From contig JAILPF010000058.1 in NCBI GenBank assembly GCA_024699575.1, positions 1 through 11,095 of the forward strand: a stretch of DNA of 11,095 nucleotides, given 5' to 3'. The translations under genes were made by a program, and so were the position numbers. Positions 1-5,937 of the stretch are shown here, in pieces (within the stretch, counting starts at the first letter, position 1; the number at the start of each line of letters is the position of its first letter). Under the pieces are notes generated by a model. The model saw nothing but the letters and a program-made list of their open reading frames with translations, was not told the DNA's origin and did no database searches. This DNA comes from Acetatifactor sp. GTDB lineage: Bacteria > Bacillota > Clostridia > Lachnospirales > Lachnospiraceae.

Positions 1-199
1 AGAGAGCAATCAGAGGAATCTGACGCATAATCTCAGAGGATTCCAGATAAATCAAGGTCCTTGTCACATAACGAACCACAAGAGGAATCACCAGGGCCAC
101 ACCTGCGGAAAGAGTGGCAAAGAACATATCTGCCCAGAAAATGTGCTTGTAAGGTCCGTAATAACTGATCATTTTTTTCAGATTTTGTTTTAATTCCAT
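1..199 (-). CDS. ABC transporter ATP-binding/permease protein, N-terminal fragment
   Basis: Only the first 66 codons are in the window; the gene continues past the left edge. Reading from the ATG at 199 gives MELKQNLKKMISYYGPYKH followed by a long hydrophobic stretch (about residues 20-48, including GVALVIPLVVRYVT) and then TLIYLESSEIMRQIPLIAL. A short basic amphipathic start, a YYxPYK-type motif and a first membrane helix ending in IPLxxRYVT are typical of type I ABC exporter half-transporters (MsbA/LmrA-like) of Firmicutes, in which a six-helix membrane domain is followed by a nucleotide-binding domain. Neither the later helices nor the Walker motifs are visible, so the family call rests on this N-terminus and the substrate cannot be guessed. 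The ribosome binding site is weak (GGGA about 12 nt upstream). It is divergent from the flavoprotein gene. Confidence 0.6.
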   Translation of the reverse strand, partial: MELKQNLKKMISYYGPYKHIFWADMFFATLSAGVALVIPLVVRYVTRTLIYLESSEIMRQIPLIAL

Positions 200-239
200 A
201 GTAAATTCAATCCCATCTAATATTTTTTACAAGGTCTGC

Positions 240-268
240 ATAGCATATCCTGATAATGAGTGTATAAT
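240..268 (+). promoter_or_regulatory. Putative promoter of the flavoprotein gene
   Basis: A perfect TATAAT hexamer lies at 263-268, about 50 bp before the start codon at 318. The -35 region at 240-245 (ATAGCA) is a poor match, so only the -10 is convincing. The 118-bp divergent gap 200-317 holds no other feature that I can identify. Confidence 0.35.
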
Positions 269-317
269 AGAAGCAGAAGCAAATCAAGTAATATGTGAAG
301 GATAACGGAGGTTAAAT

Positions 318-935
318 ATGAAAGTTTTACTGATTAACGGAAGCCCAAGAATCAATGGAAATACTGCGCTTGCCTTAGAAGAGATGGTGAAAGCATTCCA
401 TGAGGAAGGTGTGGACACAGAGGTGATTACCATCGGTAATCAGGCAATCAGAGGTTGCATTGCCTGTGGAACCTGTGGTCAGAAAGGGCAGTGCGTCTTT
501 GATGACGCAGTGAATGAAATTGCTCCGAAATTTGAAGAGTGTGACGGATTAGTGCTTGCCAGTCCTGTATATTATGCATCTGCAAACGGCACCTTGATTT
601 CTTTCCTGGATAGATTGTTTTACAGCAGTCGCTTCGATAAGACAATGAAGGTTGGCGGTAGCGTGGTGGTAGCAAGAAGAGGCGGTCTGTCAGCTACTTT
701 TGATGAGTTGAATAAATACTTTACCATCAGTGGAATGCCGGTGGCTTCCAGCCAATACTGGAACAGTGTGCACGGCGCTGCACCCGGAGAAGCAACACAG
801 GATGCCGAAGGTTTACATACCGTGAGAACTTTAGCCAGAAACATGACCTTCTTGATGAAGAGCATTGCACTTGGCAAGGAAAAATACGGGCTGCCTGCAA
901 AAGAACCAAAACCATTTACCAACTTTATACGATAA
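318..935 (+). CDS. Flavodoxin-fold NAD(P)H-dependent oxidoreductase, iron-sulfur flavoprotein-like
   Basis: A 205-residue cytoplasmic protein of the NADPH-dependent FMN reductase / flavodoxin-like superfamily. The N-terminus MKVLLINGSPRINGNT (1-16) is the classic beta-strand plus phosphate loop (GSPRxxGNT) that binds FMN phosphate; LVLASPVYYASANGTL, around residues 79-94, is the second flavin-contacting segment. Residues 47-59 carry four cysteines spaced C47-x2-C50-x2-C53-x5-C59. That matches the compact cysteine motif of archaeal/clostridial iron-sulfur flavoproteins (Isf), which hold a [4Fe-4S] cluster next to FMN and can reduce O2 or H2O2. Whether this protein binds a cluster is an inference. 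The start is set by GGAGG at 307-311, 6 nt before the ATG. It appears monocistronic, with a promoter upstream and a terminator directly after the stop. Electron donor and substrate are unknown. Confidence 0.85.
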   Translation: MKVLLINGSPRINGNTALALEEMVKAFHEEGVDTEVITIGNQAIRGCIACGTCGQKGQCVFDDAVNEIAPKFEECDGLVLASPVYYASANGTLISFLDRLFYSSRFDKTMKVGGSVVVARRGGLSATFDELNKYFTISGMPVASSQYWNSVHGAAPGEATQDAEGLHTVRTLARNMTFLMKSIALGKEKYGLPAKEPKPFTNFIR

Positions 936-980
936 AAAAACCGGGGGCATATCACAATGTGACAGCTCCCGGCTTTTTTA
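934..980. terminator. Bidirectional rho-independent terminator between convergent genes
   Basis: The stem CCGGGGGC (941-948) pairs with GCTCCCGG (965-972) with one G-U pair, and an inner TCAC/GTGA stem extends the hairpin. A run of A precedes it (934-940) and a run of T follows (974-979), so it can end transcription from both strands: the flavoprotein gene on the plus strand and mtnN on the minus strand. The stop codon of mtnN (978-980) lies in the T-run, so the two genes end within 45 bp of each other. Confidence 0.9.
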
Positions 981-1676
981 TAAATGTTGTACCATGTCTT
1001 CCACAAGTTTTGCGGAATGTTTTGCGGCGGCACGTTCGAAGGATGGATAATCCATTTCGGCGCTGTCGTCTGCTTTGTCGGAGATAGCGCGGATGATTAC
1101 AAACGGAATGTGATTTAGGTATGCACCGTGAGCAATGGAAGCACCTTCCATTTCGGCGCAGTCACCCCGGAAGGTGGAAATCAGTCTCTCTTTGACCTCG
1201 GGGCTGGAGATGAACTGGTCTCCGCTGACTACACGGCCGATGATGGCGTGGATGTCCGGATTGACTTTTTCGCAGGATGCTTTGGCAAGCTCAATCATTT
1301 TTTCGTCCGCACCGAATTCTCTGACACCCAACTGAGGCACTTCGCCCGGCTGATAACCGAAAATAGTAACATCCATATCATGATGAATCGCATCTTTTGA
1401 AATCAGAATGTCTCCGATATCCAGCTTTGCGTTCAAAGAACCGGCCACGCCGGTGTTAATGAGGTGTGTGACCTCAAATACATCCACCAGAATCTGTACG
1501 CAGAGGGCGGCATTTACCTTGCCAATCCCGCAGCGAACCACAACAACGTTTGCTCCGTTTAAAATACCTTCATAGAAACTCATTCCGGCTTTTTCTGTGA
1601 TTTTTGTGTCTGTAAGCTTTGATTTCAATTCTTCGACTTCCAGTTCCATTGCACCGATAATTCCGATTTTACTCAT
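978..1676 (-). CDS. mtnN: 5'-methylthioadenosine/S-adenosylhomocysteine nucleosidase
   Basis: This enzyme (also called Pfs or MTAN) cleaves the glycosidic bond of methylthioadenosine and S-adenosylhomocysteine to release adenine. It detoxifies the by-products of SAM use and feeds methionine salvage and, through S-ribosylhomocysteine, the activated methyl cycle and AI-2 formation. The 232-residue length is normal for the family. Visible signatures are the N-terminal KIGIIGAMELEVE with E13 (equivalent to E. coli E12), GIGKVNAA (50-57), NTGVAGSL (74-81), VSGDQFI (150-156), the substrate-binding EMEGASIAH (175-183; M176, E177) and RAISDKAD with the catalytic D200. These match E. coli M173, E174 and D197. 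Its ATG overlaps the end of the upstream XdhC-family gene (ATGAGTAA), which suggests translational coupling; AGAGG lies 7 nt upstream of the start. Confidence 0.96.
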   Translation of the reverse strand: MSKIGIIGAMELEVEELKSKLTDTKITEKAGMSFYEGILNGANVVVVRCGIGKVNAALCVQILVDVFEVTHLINTGVAGSLNAKLDIGDILISKDAIHHDMDVTIFGYQPGEVPQLGVREFGADEKMIELAKASCEKVNPDIHAIIGRVVSGDQFISSPEVKERLISTFRGDCAEMEGASIAHGAYLNHIPFVIIRAISDKADDSAEMDYPSFERAAAKHSAKLVEDMVQHL

Positions 1677-2616
1677 CTTTATTCCTCTTTTCTTCTAAAT
1701 AGTTTGCCTTGCGGCTACCTGTTTTGATTGCACGTACTTTAATTAATTGCGCAGTGATTGACACAGCTATCTCAGCGGGTGTCTCTGAACAGATTTCAAT
1801 GCCGATGGGAATGGAAAGGCGTTCAAAATCTGCTTCTGTAAATCCATCTTTCAGCAAACGGGCTTTTAATGCAACCGTTTTTGACCTGCTTCCTATTACG
1901 CCTATATATCCTGCTTTGGATTTCAATATTTGAGAAACAACCTGATAATCACTTTGGTGTCCTCGCGTCATAACACAGACATAATCGTCTACGGATAGTT
2001 CCGCTGCCACAGGCTCCAGATGGTCCATGTTCACAATTCTTGTGGAGTAGACGCCTTCAAACAGGCTCGGGACTGAATATTCCGGCCTGTCCTCAAACAC
2101 AGTGCATCTGAAATCGCACCGGGAGAGGATGGGGACAAGCTGTTGAGCCACATGTCCACCGCCAAAAATATACACTCCGCCGGAAGACACAAGCGGTATT
2201 GCAAGGAAGCGTTTTGCGCTCCCTTCCACACTTTTTGGCGGATTGGCAAGGGAGGTGAGAGCCAACAGACCGGCTTTGCTCTCCGAAATCTCCAGTATCA
2301 ATTGACACGTTTTTCCACTTGTATACATGGTGTCCAGCTCGCTGCATAGCTGTAATGTATCCTTGTCATTTGCCTTGATATAGCGAAAATAGACTTCCTG
2401 AATTCCGCCGCATACACTGTCAATCCCGTTGGAATTATCCGGATACAGTGTGTAGGTTTGAGTATGGCATTTTCCTGTTTGCAGGACTTCCCGGGCGGTC
2501 TGCTCCGCCTGAAATTCAACGGCGCCTCCGCCTATGATTCCGGCAATTCGTCCGGCATCGCTCACCAGCATCAGCGCACCGTTGTTTCCGGGGACAGAAC
2601 CATTGCTTGAAACCAA
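1669..2616 (-). CDS. XdhC/CoxI-family protein, N-terminally short, TTG start
   Basis: XdhC proteins bind molybdenum cofactor, help sulfurate it and deliver it to xanthine dehydrogenase-type hydroxylases. Visible family signatures are GRIAGIIGGGAVEFQAEQ (22-39), the conserved CGG (69-71), a Rossmann-type loop GGVYIFGGGHVAQQL (146-160), MTRGHQSDYQVV (216-227), YIGVIGSRSK (237-246) and the C-terminal IPIGIEICSETPAEIAVSI (269-287). Homologues usually have about 20-30 more residues before the first conserved strand; here an in-frame TGA at 2632-2634 sits six codons before the TTG start. AGAGG at 2626-2630 is 9 nt from that TTG. An ATG at 2620 is in another frame and does not give an XdhC-like sequence. 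Truncation or loss of function is possible, although the remainder is intact. It is coupled to mtnN; no molybdenum hydroxylase gene is in the window, so its partner is unknown. Confidence 0.82.
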   Translation of the reverse strand: MVSSNGSVPGNNGALMLVSDAGRIAGIIGGGAVEFQAEQTAREVLQTGKCHTQTYTLYPDNSNGIDSVCGGIQEVYFRYIKANDKDTLQLCSELDTMYTSGKTCQLILEISESKAGLLALTSLANPPKSVEGSAKRFLAIPLVSSGGVYIFGGGHVAQQLVPILSRCDFRCTVFEDRPEYSVPSLFEGVYSTRIVNMDHLEPVAAELSVDDYVCVMTRGHQSDYQVVSQILKSKAGYIGVIGSRSKTVALKARLLKDGFTEADFERLSIPIGIEICSETPAEIAVSITAQLIKVRAIKTGSRKANYLEEKRNKDE

Positions 2617-2686
2617 GCATTTTTTCCTCTGTCAAAAATGTGGAAATGTTAACATCCAATCTGAATTAGTCATAGGTTATTTATCA

Positions 2687-2715
2687 ATTATACCATAGGA
2701 AGGCAATTCTATGAA
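2687..2715 (-). promoter_or_regulatory. Promoter of the xdhC-mtnN unit
   Basis: On the minus strand, TTCATA (2715-2710) and TATAAT (2692-2687) are separated by 17 bp, a good sigma-A promoter about 70 bp before the TTG start. It overlaps by position the left end of the divergent GH13 control region. Confidence 0.6.
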
Positions 2716-2731
2716 GTGGCATGGAAGCATA

Positions 2732-2760
2732 TTGACAGATTTTTTAAAAAGTGTTACCTT
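2732..2760 (+). promoter_or_regulatory. Promoter of the GH13 gene
   Basis: A perfect TTGACA (2732-2737) is followed 17 bp later by TACCTT (2755-2760), a weak -10. The assignment is supported by geometry: the LacI-type operator downstream lies at the same 7-nt distance from this -10 as in the importer promoter. The weak -10 suggests modest expression compared with the importer. Confidence 0.55.
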
Positions 2761-2767
2761 GAAACAA

Positions 2768-2781
2768 GTTAAACGATTAAC
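2768..2781 (+). promoter_or_regulatory. LacI-type operator (site 1)
   Basis: GTTAAACGATTAAC is a 14-bp near-perfect palindrome (GTTAA-N-CG-N-TTAAC) with the central CG typical of LacI-family operators. It begins around the predicted transcription start, where bound repressor would block initiation. The same GTTAANCGNTTAAC pattern occurs at 4441-4454 before the importer operon. Confidence 0.6.
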
Positions 2782-2795
2782 GGAATGTTTCGCAT

Positions 2796-2813
2796 CAAAA
2801 CAAACATGTTTTG
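2796..2813. promoter_or_regulatory. Perfect dyad in the GH13 leader
   Basis: CAAAACA (2796-2802) and TGTTTTG (2807-2813) form a perfect 7-bp inverted repeat with a 4-base centre, 5 nt before the Shine-Dalgarno sequence. It could be a second protein-binding site or a small mRNA hairpin affecting ribosome access; there is no T-run, so it is not a terminator. Confidence 0.35.
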
Positions 2814-2818
2814 GGATT

Positions 2819-2823
2819 GGAGG
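2819..2823 (+). promoter_or_regulatory. Ribosome binding site that fixes the GH13 start
   Basis: GGAGG lies 4 nt before the ATG at 2828. The longer in-frame ATG at 2711 has no such site and would put the promoter and operator inside the coding sequence. Confidence 0.8.
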
Positions 2824-2827
2824 ACTT

Positions 2828-4288
2828 ATGAAAAAAAGGTGGTTGGCAGGTGCATTGGCTTTCGTGCTTGCGATATCGTCACTGTCTGCATGCGGCAAAA
2901 TGTCAGAGGAAGTTGCAACAGAGGAAAATACACAGCAGGATGCCGGGATGGAGGAAGCTGAACAGGAGTCGGAAGCGCAGGATGGACCGCGGTATCAGCC
3001 GGAATGGACCAAGGACGCCGTGATTTATGAGGTAAATGTTCGTCAGTATACGAAGGAAGGCAGCTTTCAGGCGTTTTCGGAGCACTTGGAGGAGTTGAAG
3101 GATATGGGTGTAAATATCCTGTGGTTTATGCCGATTTACCCCATCTCCAGCACGCATCGTTCGGGTGTTCTCGGCTCTTACTATTCCATTACCGATTATT
3201 GTGCGGTCAATCCGGAGTTTGGAACTGCAGAGGATTTCAAGGCCTTAGTGGATCGTGCACATGAGCTGGGTTTTCATGTAATGTTAGACTGGGTTGCCAA
3301 CCATACGGGATGGGACAGCGCATGGATTACCGAACATCCGGAATGGTATACGCAGGATGAGCAGGGAAAGATTATTTCTCCCGAGGGAATGGGCTGGCCG
3401 GATGTGGCTGACTTGAATTATGAAAACATGGAAATGCGTGCAGAGATGATTAACTGCATGAAATACTGGATTGAGAATTATGATATCGATGGCTTTCGCT
3501 GTGATTATGCTACCGGAGTTCCCAGGGATTTCTGGGAGGATGCCAGGGTGGCGCTGGAGGAAGTGAAGCCGGTTTATATGTTGGCGGAAGACAATCTGGT
3601 GAAGGAACTTTTGGACAAGGCGTTTGATATGAATTACAACTGGGGGCTTTATGACAGATTGCTTCTGGTTGCGCATGACAGCAAACAGGCAAGCACCATA
3701 AAGCTGTTTATCCCGAACAATTACCCGGATGGGACATATTCTTTAAACTTCCTGGATAACCACGATAAGAACTCTTATGAGCGCACGATTATGGGAGCTT
3801 TCGGACCGGAGGTACTGCCTCAGATGTTTGCGCTGACCTATACGATTCCGGGTGTGCCCCTTGTGTATTCCGGTGATGAAATCGGATTAGACCATGCCAT
3901 CGCCTTTACATCAAAAGACCCAATAGATTGGGAGAGCTCGGAGTATGATTACAGGGAACTGCTTGCAAGACTTGCTGAAATCAGAAGCAATCATCCGGCA
4001 CTGTACTGTGGAAATTATGGTGGAGAGATTCAATATTATGATGTGGAAAATAAAAATCTTTTTGCTTTCTACAGGGAAAAAGACCAAGATGTGGTGAAAT
4101 GCATTTTCAACATGTGCAAGCGGGAACTGACGGTGGATGTATCGCAGATGATAGACGGTACAGAAACGGTGCTGTTGCATGGGTGTGGTTCGGAATGTGT
4201 TGAGCCGGAGGAAAAGGCGGTTGCAGATACTTCCCTGGGAGGAGAAGTGACACTGCAGCCGTGGGAATACTGGATTTTAACCAAATAA
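2828..4288 (+). CDS. Surface-anchored GH13 alpha-amylase-family lipoprotein
   Basis: A 486-residue alpha-glucan hydrolase, probably acting outside the membrane on starch or maltodextrins. Residues 1-22 are a lipoprotein signal peptide (MKKRW, hydrophobic core, lipobox LSAC with C22), followed by an acidic linker rich in E and Q (23-55). The (beta/alpha)8 catalytic domain runs from about 58 to 395: DYCAVNPEFGT (123-133), region I DWVANH (154-159), DLNYEN (195-200), region II GFRCD with nucleophile D226, region III MLAED with acid/base E254, and region IV FLDNHD with D313. The full catalytic triad is therefore present. A short C-terminal beta domain (about 398-486) ends in PWEYWIL, usual for GH13. 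The ATG at 2828 is preferred over the in-frame ATG at 2711 because it directly starts the signal peptide. The gene precedes a maltodextrin-type importer and shares its operator motif. The exact bond specificity cannot be read from sequence. Confidence 0.9.
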   Translation: MKKRWLAGALAFVLAISSLSACGKMSEEVATEENTQQDAGMEEAEQESEAQDGPRYQPEWTKDAVIYEVNVRQYTKEGSFQAFSEHLEELKDMGVNILWFMPIYPISSTHRSGVLGSYYSITDYCAVNPEFGTAEDFKALVDRAHELGFHVMLDWVANHTGWDSAWITEHPEWYTQDEQGKIISPEGMGWPDVADLNYENMEMRAEMINCMKYWIENYDIDGFRCDYATGVPRDFWEDARVALEEVKPVYMLAEDNLVKELLDKAFDMNYNWGLYDRLLLVAHDSKQASTIKLFIPNNYPDGTYSLNFLDNHDKNSYERTIMGAFGPEVLPQMFALTYTIPGVPLVYSGDEIGLDHAIAFTSKDPIDWESSEYDYRELLARLAEIRSNHPALYCGNYGGEIQYYDVENKNLFAFYREKDQDVVKCIFNMCKRELTVDVSQMIDGTETVLLHGCGSECVEPEEKAVADTSLGGEVTLQPWEYWILTK

Positions 4289-4307
4289 TAACTTGTCAGC
4301 ATGGAAA

Positions 4308-4332
4308 GGCGCCCATAGAAGGGCGTCTTTTT
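4308..4332 (+). terminator. Rho-independent terminator of the GH13 gene
   Basis: GGCGCCC (4308-4314) pairs with GGGCGTC (4321-4327) with one G-U pair and a loop of six, followed by a run of five T. It separates the GH13 transcript from the importer operon. Confidence 0.85.
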
Positions 4333-4404
4333 ATGTGTTTTTATGGTTTATTATGTAAAAAGACGAAAAAGATGAAAAAAAATTAAATTTTTTCGTTGGA
4401 TTGC

Positions 4405-4433
4405 TTGACGTAGAAAAAATTGCATTGTATAAT
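4405..4433 (+). promoter_or_regulatory. Strong promoter of the sugar importer operon
   Basis: TTGACG (4405-4410) and TATAAT (4428-4433) are spaced by 17 bp, nearly consensus. The preceding stretch 4345-4397 is very A/T-rich with several A- and T-tracts and could act as an UP element. The predicted start is near 4440. Confidence 0.8.
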
Positions 4434-4440
4434 TTACATA

Positions 4441-4458
4441 GTTAATCGGTTAACCGAT
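4441..4458 (+). promoter_or_regulatory. LacI-type operator (site 2) with overlapping perfect palindrome
   Basis: GTTAATCGGTTAAC (4441-4454) matches site 1 at all fixed positions of GTTAANCGNTTAAC. It overlaps ATCGGTTAACCGAT (4445-4458), a perfect 14-bp palindrome. The site begins at about +1, so a bound regulator would block transcription of the importer operon. The regulator is not encoded in the window; a MalR-like LacI-family protein is the obvious candidate by inference. Confidence 0.7.
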
Positions 4459-4493
4459 GGCTGTGACAATACGACTATATAACGTATTTATTC

Positions 4494-4512
4494 AAGGAGG
4501 TATGAAAAAGTG
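4494..4512 (+). promoter_or_regulatory. Ribosome binding site and GTG start of the binding protein, with a 3-codon decoy ORF
   Basis: AAGGAGG (4494-4500) is 9 nt before the GTG at 4510. An ATG at 4502 is only 1 nt from the same site and reads Met-Lys-Lys-stop, its TGA overlapping the GTG start. The spacing favours GTG as the true start. Confidence 0.7.
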
Positions 4513-5829
4513 AAATTGAAGAAAGCATTAGCAATGGCATTAACCGTAGCAATGACAATGACCGGTCTTGTTGCATGCGGAAGCAGCGAAAGTACCGACA
4601 CAACCGGAACCGGCAGCAGCACAACAACTGAAAAGACTGAAACTGCTAAAACAGACAGTAGCACCGCAACAGAGACCCCCGCAGAGGTTGAGGCAATCAG
4701 CCTGAAGGTATGGGCTCCCGAAGAGGATATGGAAATCACCCAGGCAATGATGGACAGCTTCCAGCAGGAGCATCCCGAGTGGGACATCACATGGGATCTG
4801 ACCGTAATCGGTGTTGACGAGTCTGCGGCAGCTCTGACTACCGACCCTGATGCGGCAGCAGATGTATTCCTTCTTCCTTCCGGTTCTATTCCTGAATTGG
4901 TAGAAGCAGGTCTTCTTTATCCCATCACTGCTAACATGGATGACATCACTGCACTTTACAGTGAGAACGCATTGGAAGCTTGTAAGAAAGACGGTTTGCT
5001 CTATGGTCTTCCTTCCACTCCGAACTGCTGGTTCATGTGGTACAACAAGTCTCTCTATGATGAGTCTGACCTTGCAAGCCTTGAGACCATGATGGCTAAG
5101 GACCTTGGAGACGGCGTTTACAACTTCTCCTGCACCATTCACAACTCCTGGTATATTGAAGCATTCTATTATGCAGCAGGATGTACTCTGTTTGGACCGG
5201 ATGGTGAAGACCCTACCGAATGTTCCTGGAATGATGCAAACGGTATGGCAGCTACCAAATATCTGCTTGACCTTACCAGCAATCCCAAGTATGTAGAAGA
5301 CGAAGATGGTATTGCAGGTTCTCTGTTCAAAGAGGGTAAACTTGGTGCACTCTGTGCAGGTACCTGGGTACGTAACGATCTCTATGATGCAATCGGCGAT
5401 GACCTTGGTGCAGTTCCTCTTCCTACCATCAACATCAATGGTAAAGACTCTCATCTGTCCAACTTCGCAGATTACAAAGTATACGCAATCAAATCCAATA
5501 CCAAGGCTCCTCTTGCAGCACAGCTCTTCGCTGAGTGGCTGAACAACCAGGAGAACCAGATTACCAGATTCCTTGAAGTTGGAACTACTCCTACTGTATT
5601 GGCAGTTTTGGACGTAAACGAAGCAGTTGCAAACGATGCAGGTACTGCAGCTTTACTTGCACAGACTCAGTATGCTACCGCTCAGCCTGCAATCTCCCAG
5701 ATTGGAGCATATTGGACACCTGCAGAGACTCTTGGTACAGCGATTGTTAACAAAGAGTTGAATGAGGGCAATGCTCAGGAATACCTGGATAAGACAGTAA
5801 GCGATATTACAACAAATTTAGTAGAATAA
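4510..5829 (+). CDS. Extracellular sugar-binding lipoprotein of a CUT1 ABC importer (MalE-like)
   Basis: A 439-residue family 1 solute-binding protein. The signal peptide (KLKK, hydrophobic 6-20) ends in the lipobox LVAC with C23, so it is membrane-anchored. A Ser/Thr-rich linker follows (24-58). The mature domain begins ISLKVWAPEEDMEI, matching the first strand of MalE-type proteins (xLxVWxxxE). Other family features are the PDVF-like DAAADVFLLPSG, LYGLPSTPNCWFMWYNKSLYD and the later GAVPLPTI and TPAETLGTAI segments. It captures an oligosaccharide, most likely maltodextrin judging by the GH13 enzyme and the permeases next to it, and hands it to the membrane pair downstream. The start is GTG. 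It is the first gene of the operon, and a strong hairpin after it may keep its transcript more abundant than that of the permeases. Substrate identity is an inference. Confidence 0.92.
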   Translation: MKLKKALAMALTVAMTMTGLVACGSSESTDTTGTGSSTTTEKTETAKTDSSTATETPAEVEAISLKVWAPEEDMEITQAMMDSFQQEHPEWDITWDLTVIGVDESAAALTTDPDAAADVFLLPSGSIPELVEAGLLYPITANMDDITALYSENALEACKKDGLLYGLPSTPNCWFMWYNKSLYDESDLASLETMMAKDLGDGVYNFSCTIHNSWYIEAFYYAAGCTLFGPDGEDPTECSWNDANGMAATKYLLDLTSNPKYVEDEDGIAGSLFKEGKLGALCAGTWVRNDLYDAIGDDLGAVPLPTININGKDSHLSNFADYKVYAIKSNTKAPLAAQLFAEWLNNQENQITRFLEVGTTPTVLAVLDVNEAVANDAGTAALLAQTQYATAQPAISQIGAYWTPAETLGTAIVNKELNEGNAQEYLDKTVSDITTNLVE

Positions 5830-5846
5830 TCATTAGATGTTAAGGT

Positions 5847-5891
5847 GGGCTGTCCCGGATGGACGAAAAAAGTTCTGTTTTGGGGCAGCCC
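5847..5891 (+). terminator. Intercistronic stem-loop (no T-run), possible attenuator or mRNA stabiliser
   Basis: GGGCTGTCCC (5847-5856) pairs with GGGGCAGCCC (5882-5891) over 10 bp with one G-U pair; the 25-nt loop can form a small GGAC/GTTC stem. No T-run follows, so full termination is unlikely. Hairpins of this kind between a binding-protein gene and permease genes commonly protect the upstream message and reduce downstream expression. Confidence 0.6.
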
Positions 5892-5937
5892 TATTTCCCA
5901 CTAGAAAGACGCGTTGTATGATGCGGAGGTATGAAGT

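Noticed and set aside
620..1033. Minus-strand open frame of 137 codons crossing the convergent ends of the flavoprotein and mtnN genes.
   Set aside because: It runs through the bidirectional terminator and both real genes, and shows no recognisable motif.
2632..2673. Possible selenocysteine UGA in the XdhC gene: ATG at 2673 reads 13 codons to an in-frame TGA, with a small hairpin (G-starting loop) about 18 nt further on, a SECIS-like spacing.
   Set aside because: The 13-residue leader does not resemble an XdhC N-terminus, has no Shine-Dalgarno sequence and would start about 7 nt after the predicted transcription start. XdhC is not a selenoprotein family I know of. A TTG start at 2616 with AGAGG explains the gene more simply.
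2711..2827. In-frame 39-residue N-terminal extension of the GH13 protein from the ATG at 2711.
   Set aside because: It has no ribosome binding site, would bury the lipoprotein signal peptide inside the protein and overlaps the promoter and operator.
4360..4402. A/T-rich imperfect inverted repeat (ACGAAAAA ... TTTTTTCGT) before the importer promoter, considered as a terminator or operator.
   Set aside because: The stem would be almost only A-T pairs and low in symmetry; it is better read as an A-tract UP-element region, and the real terminator is at 4308-4332.
4540..5454. Long open frame of 304 codons on the minus strand opposite the binding-protein gene.
   Set aside because: It is a shadow of the plus-strand lipoprotein gene, cysteine-rich without family motifs, with no ribosome binding site; the opposite strand has clear family signatures.
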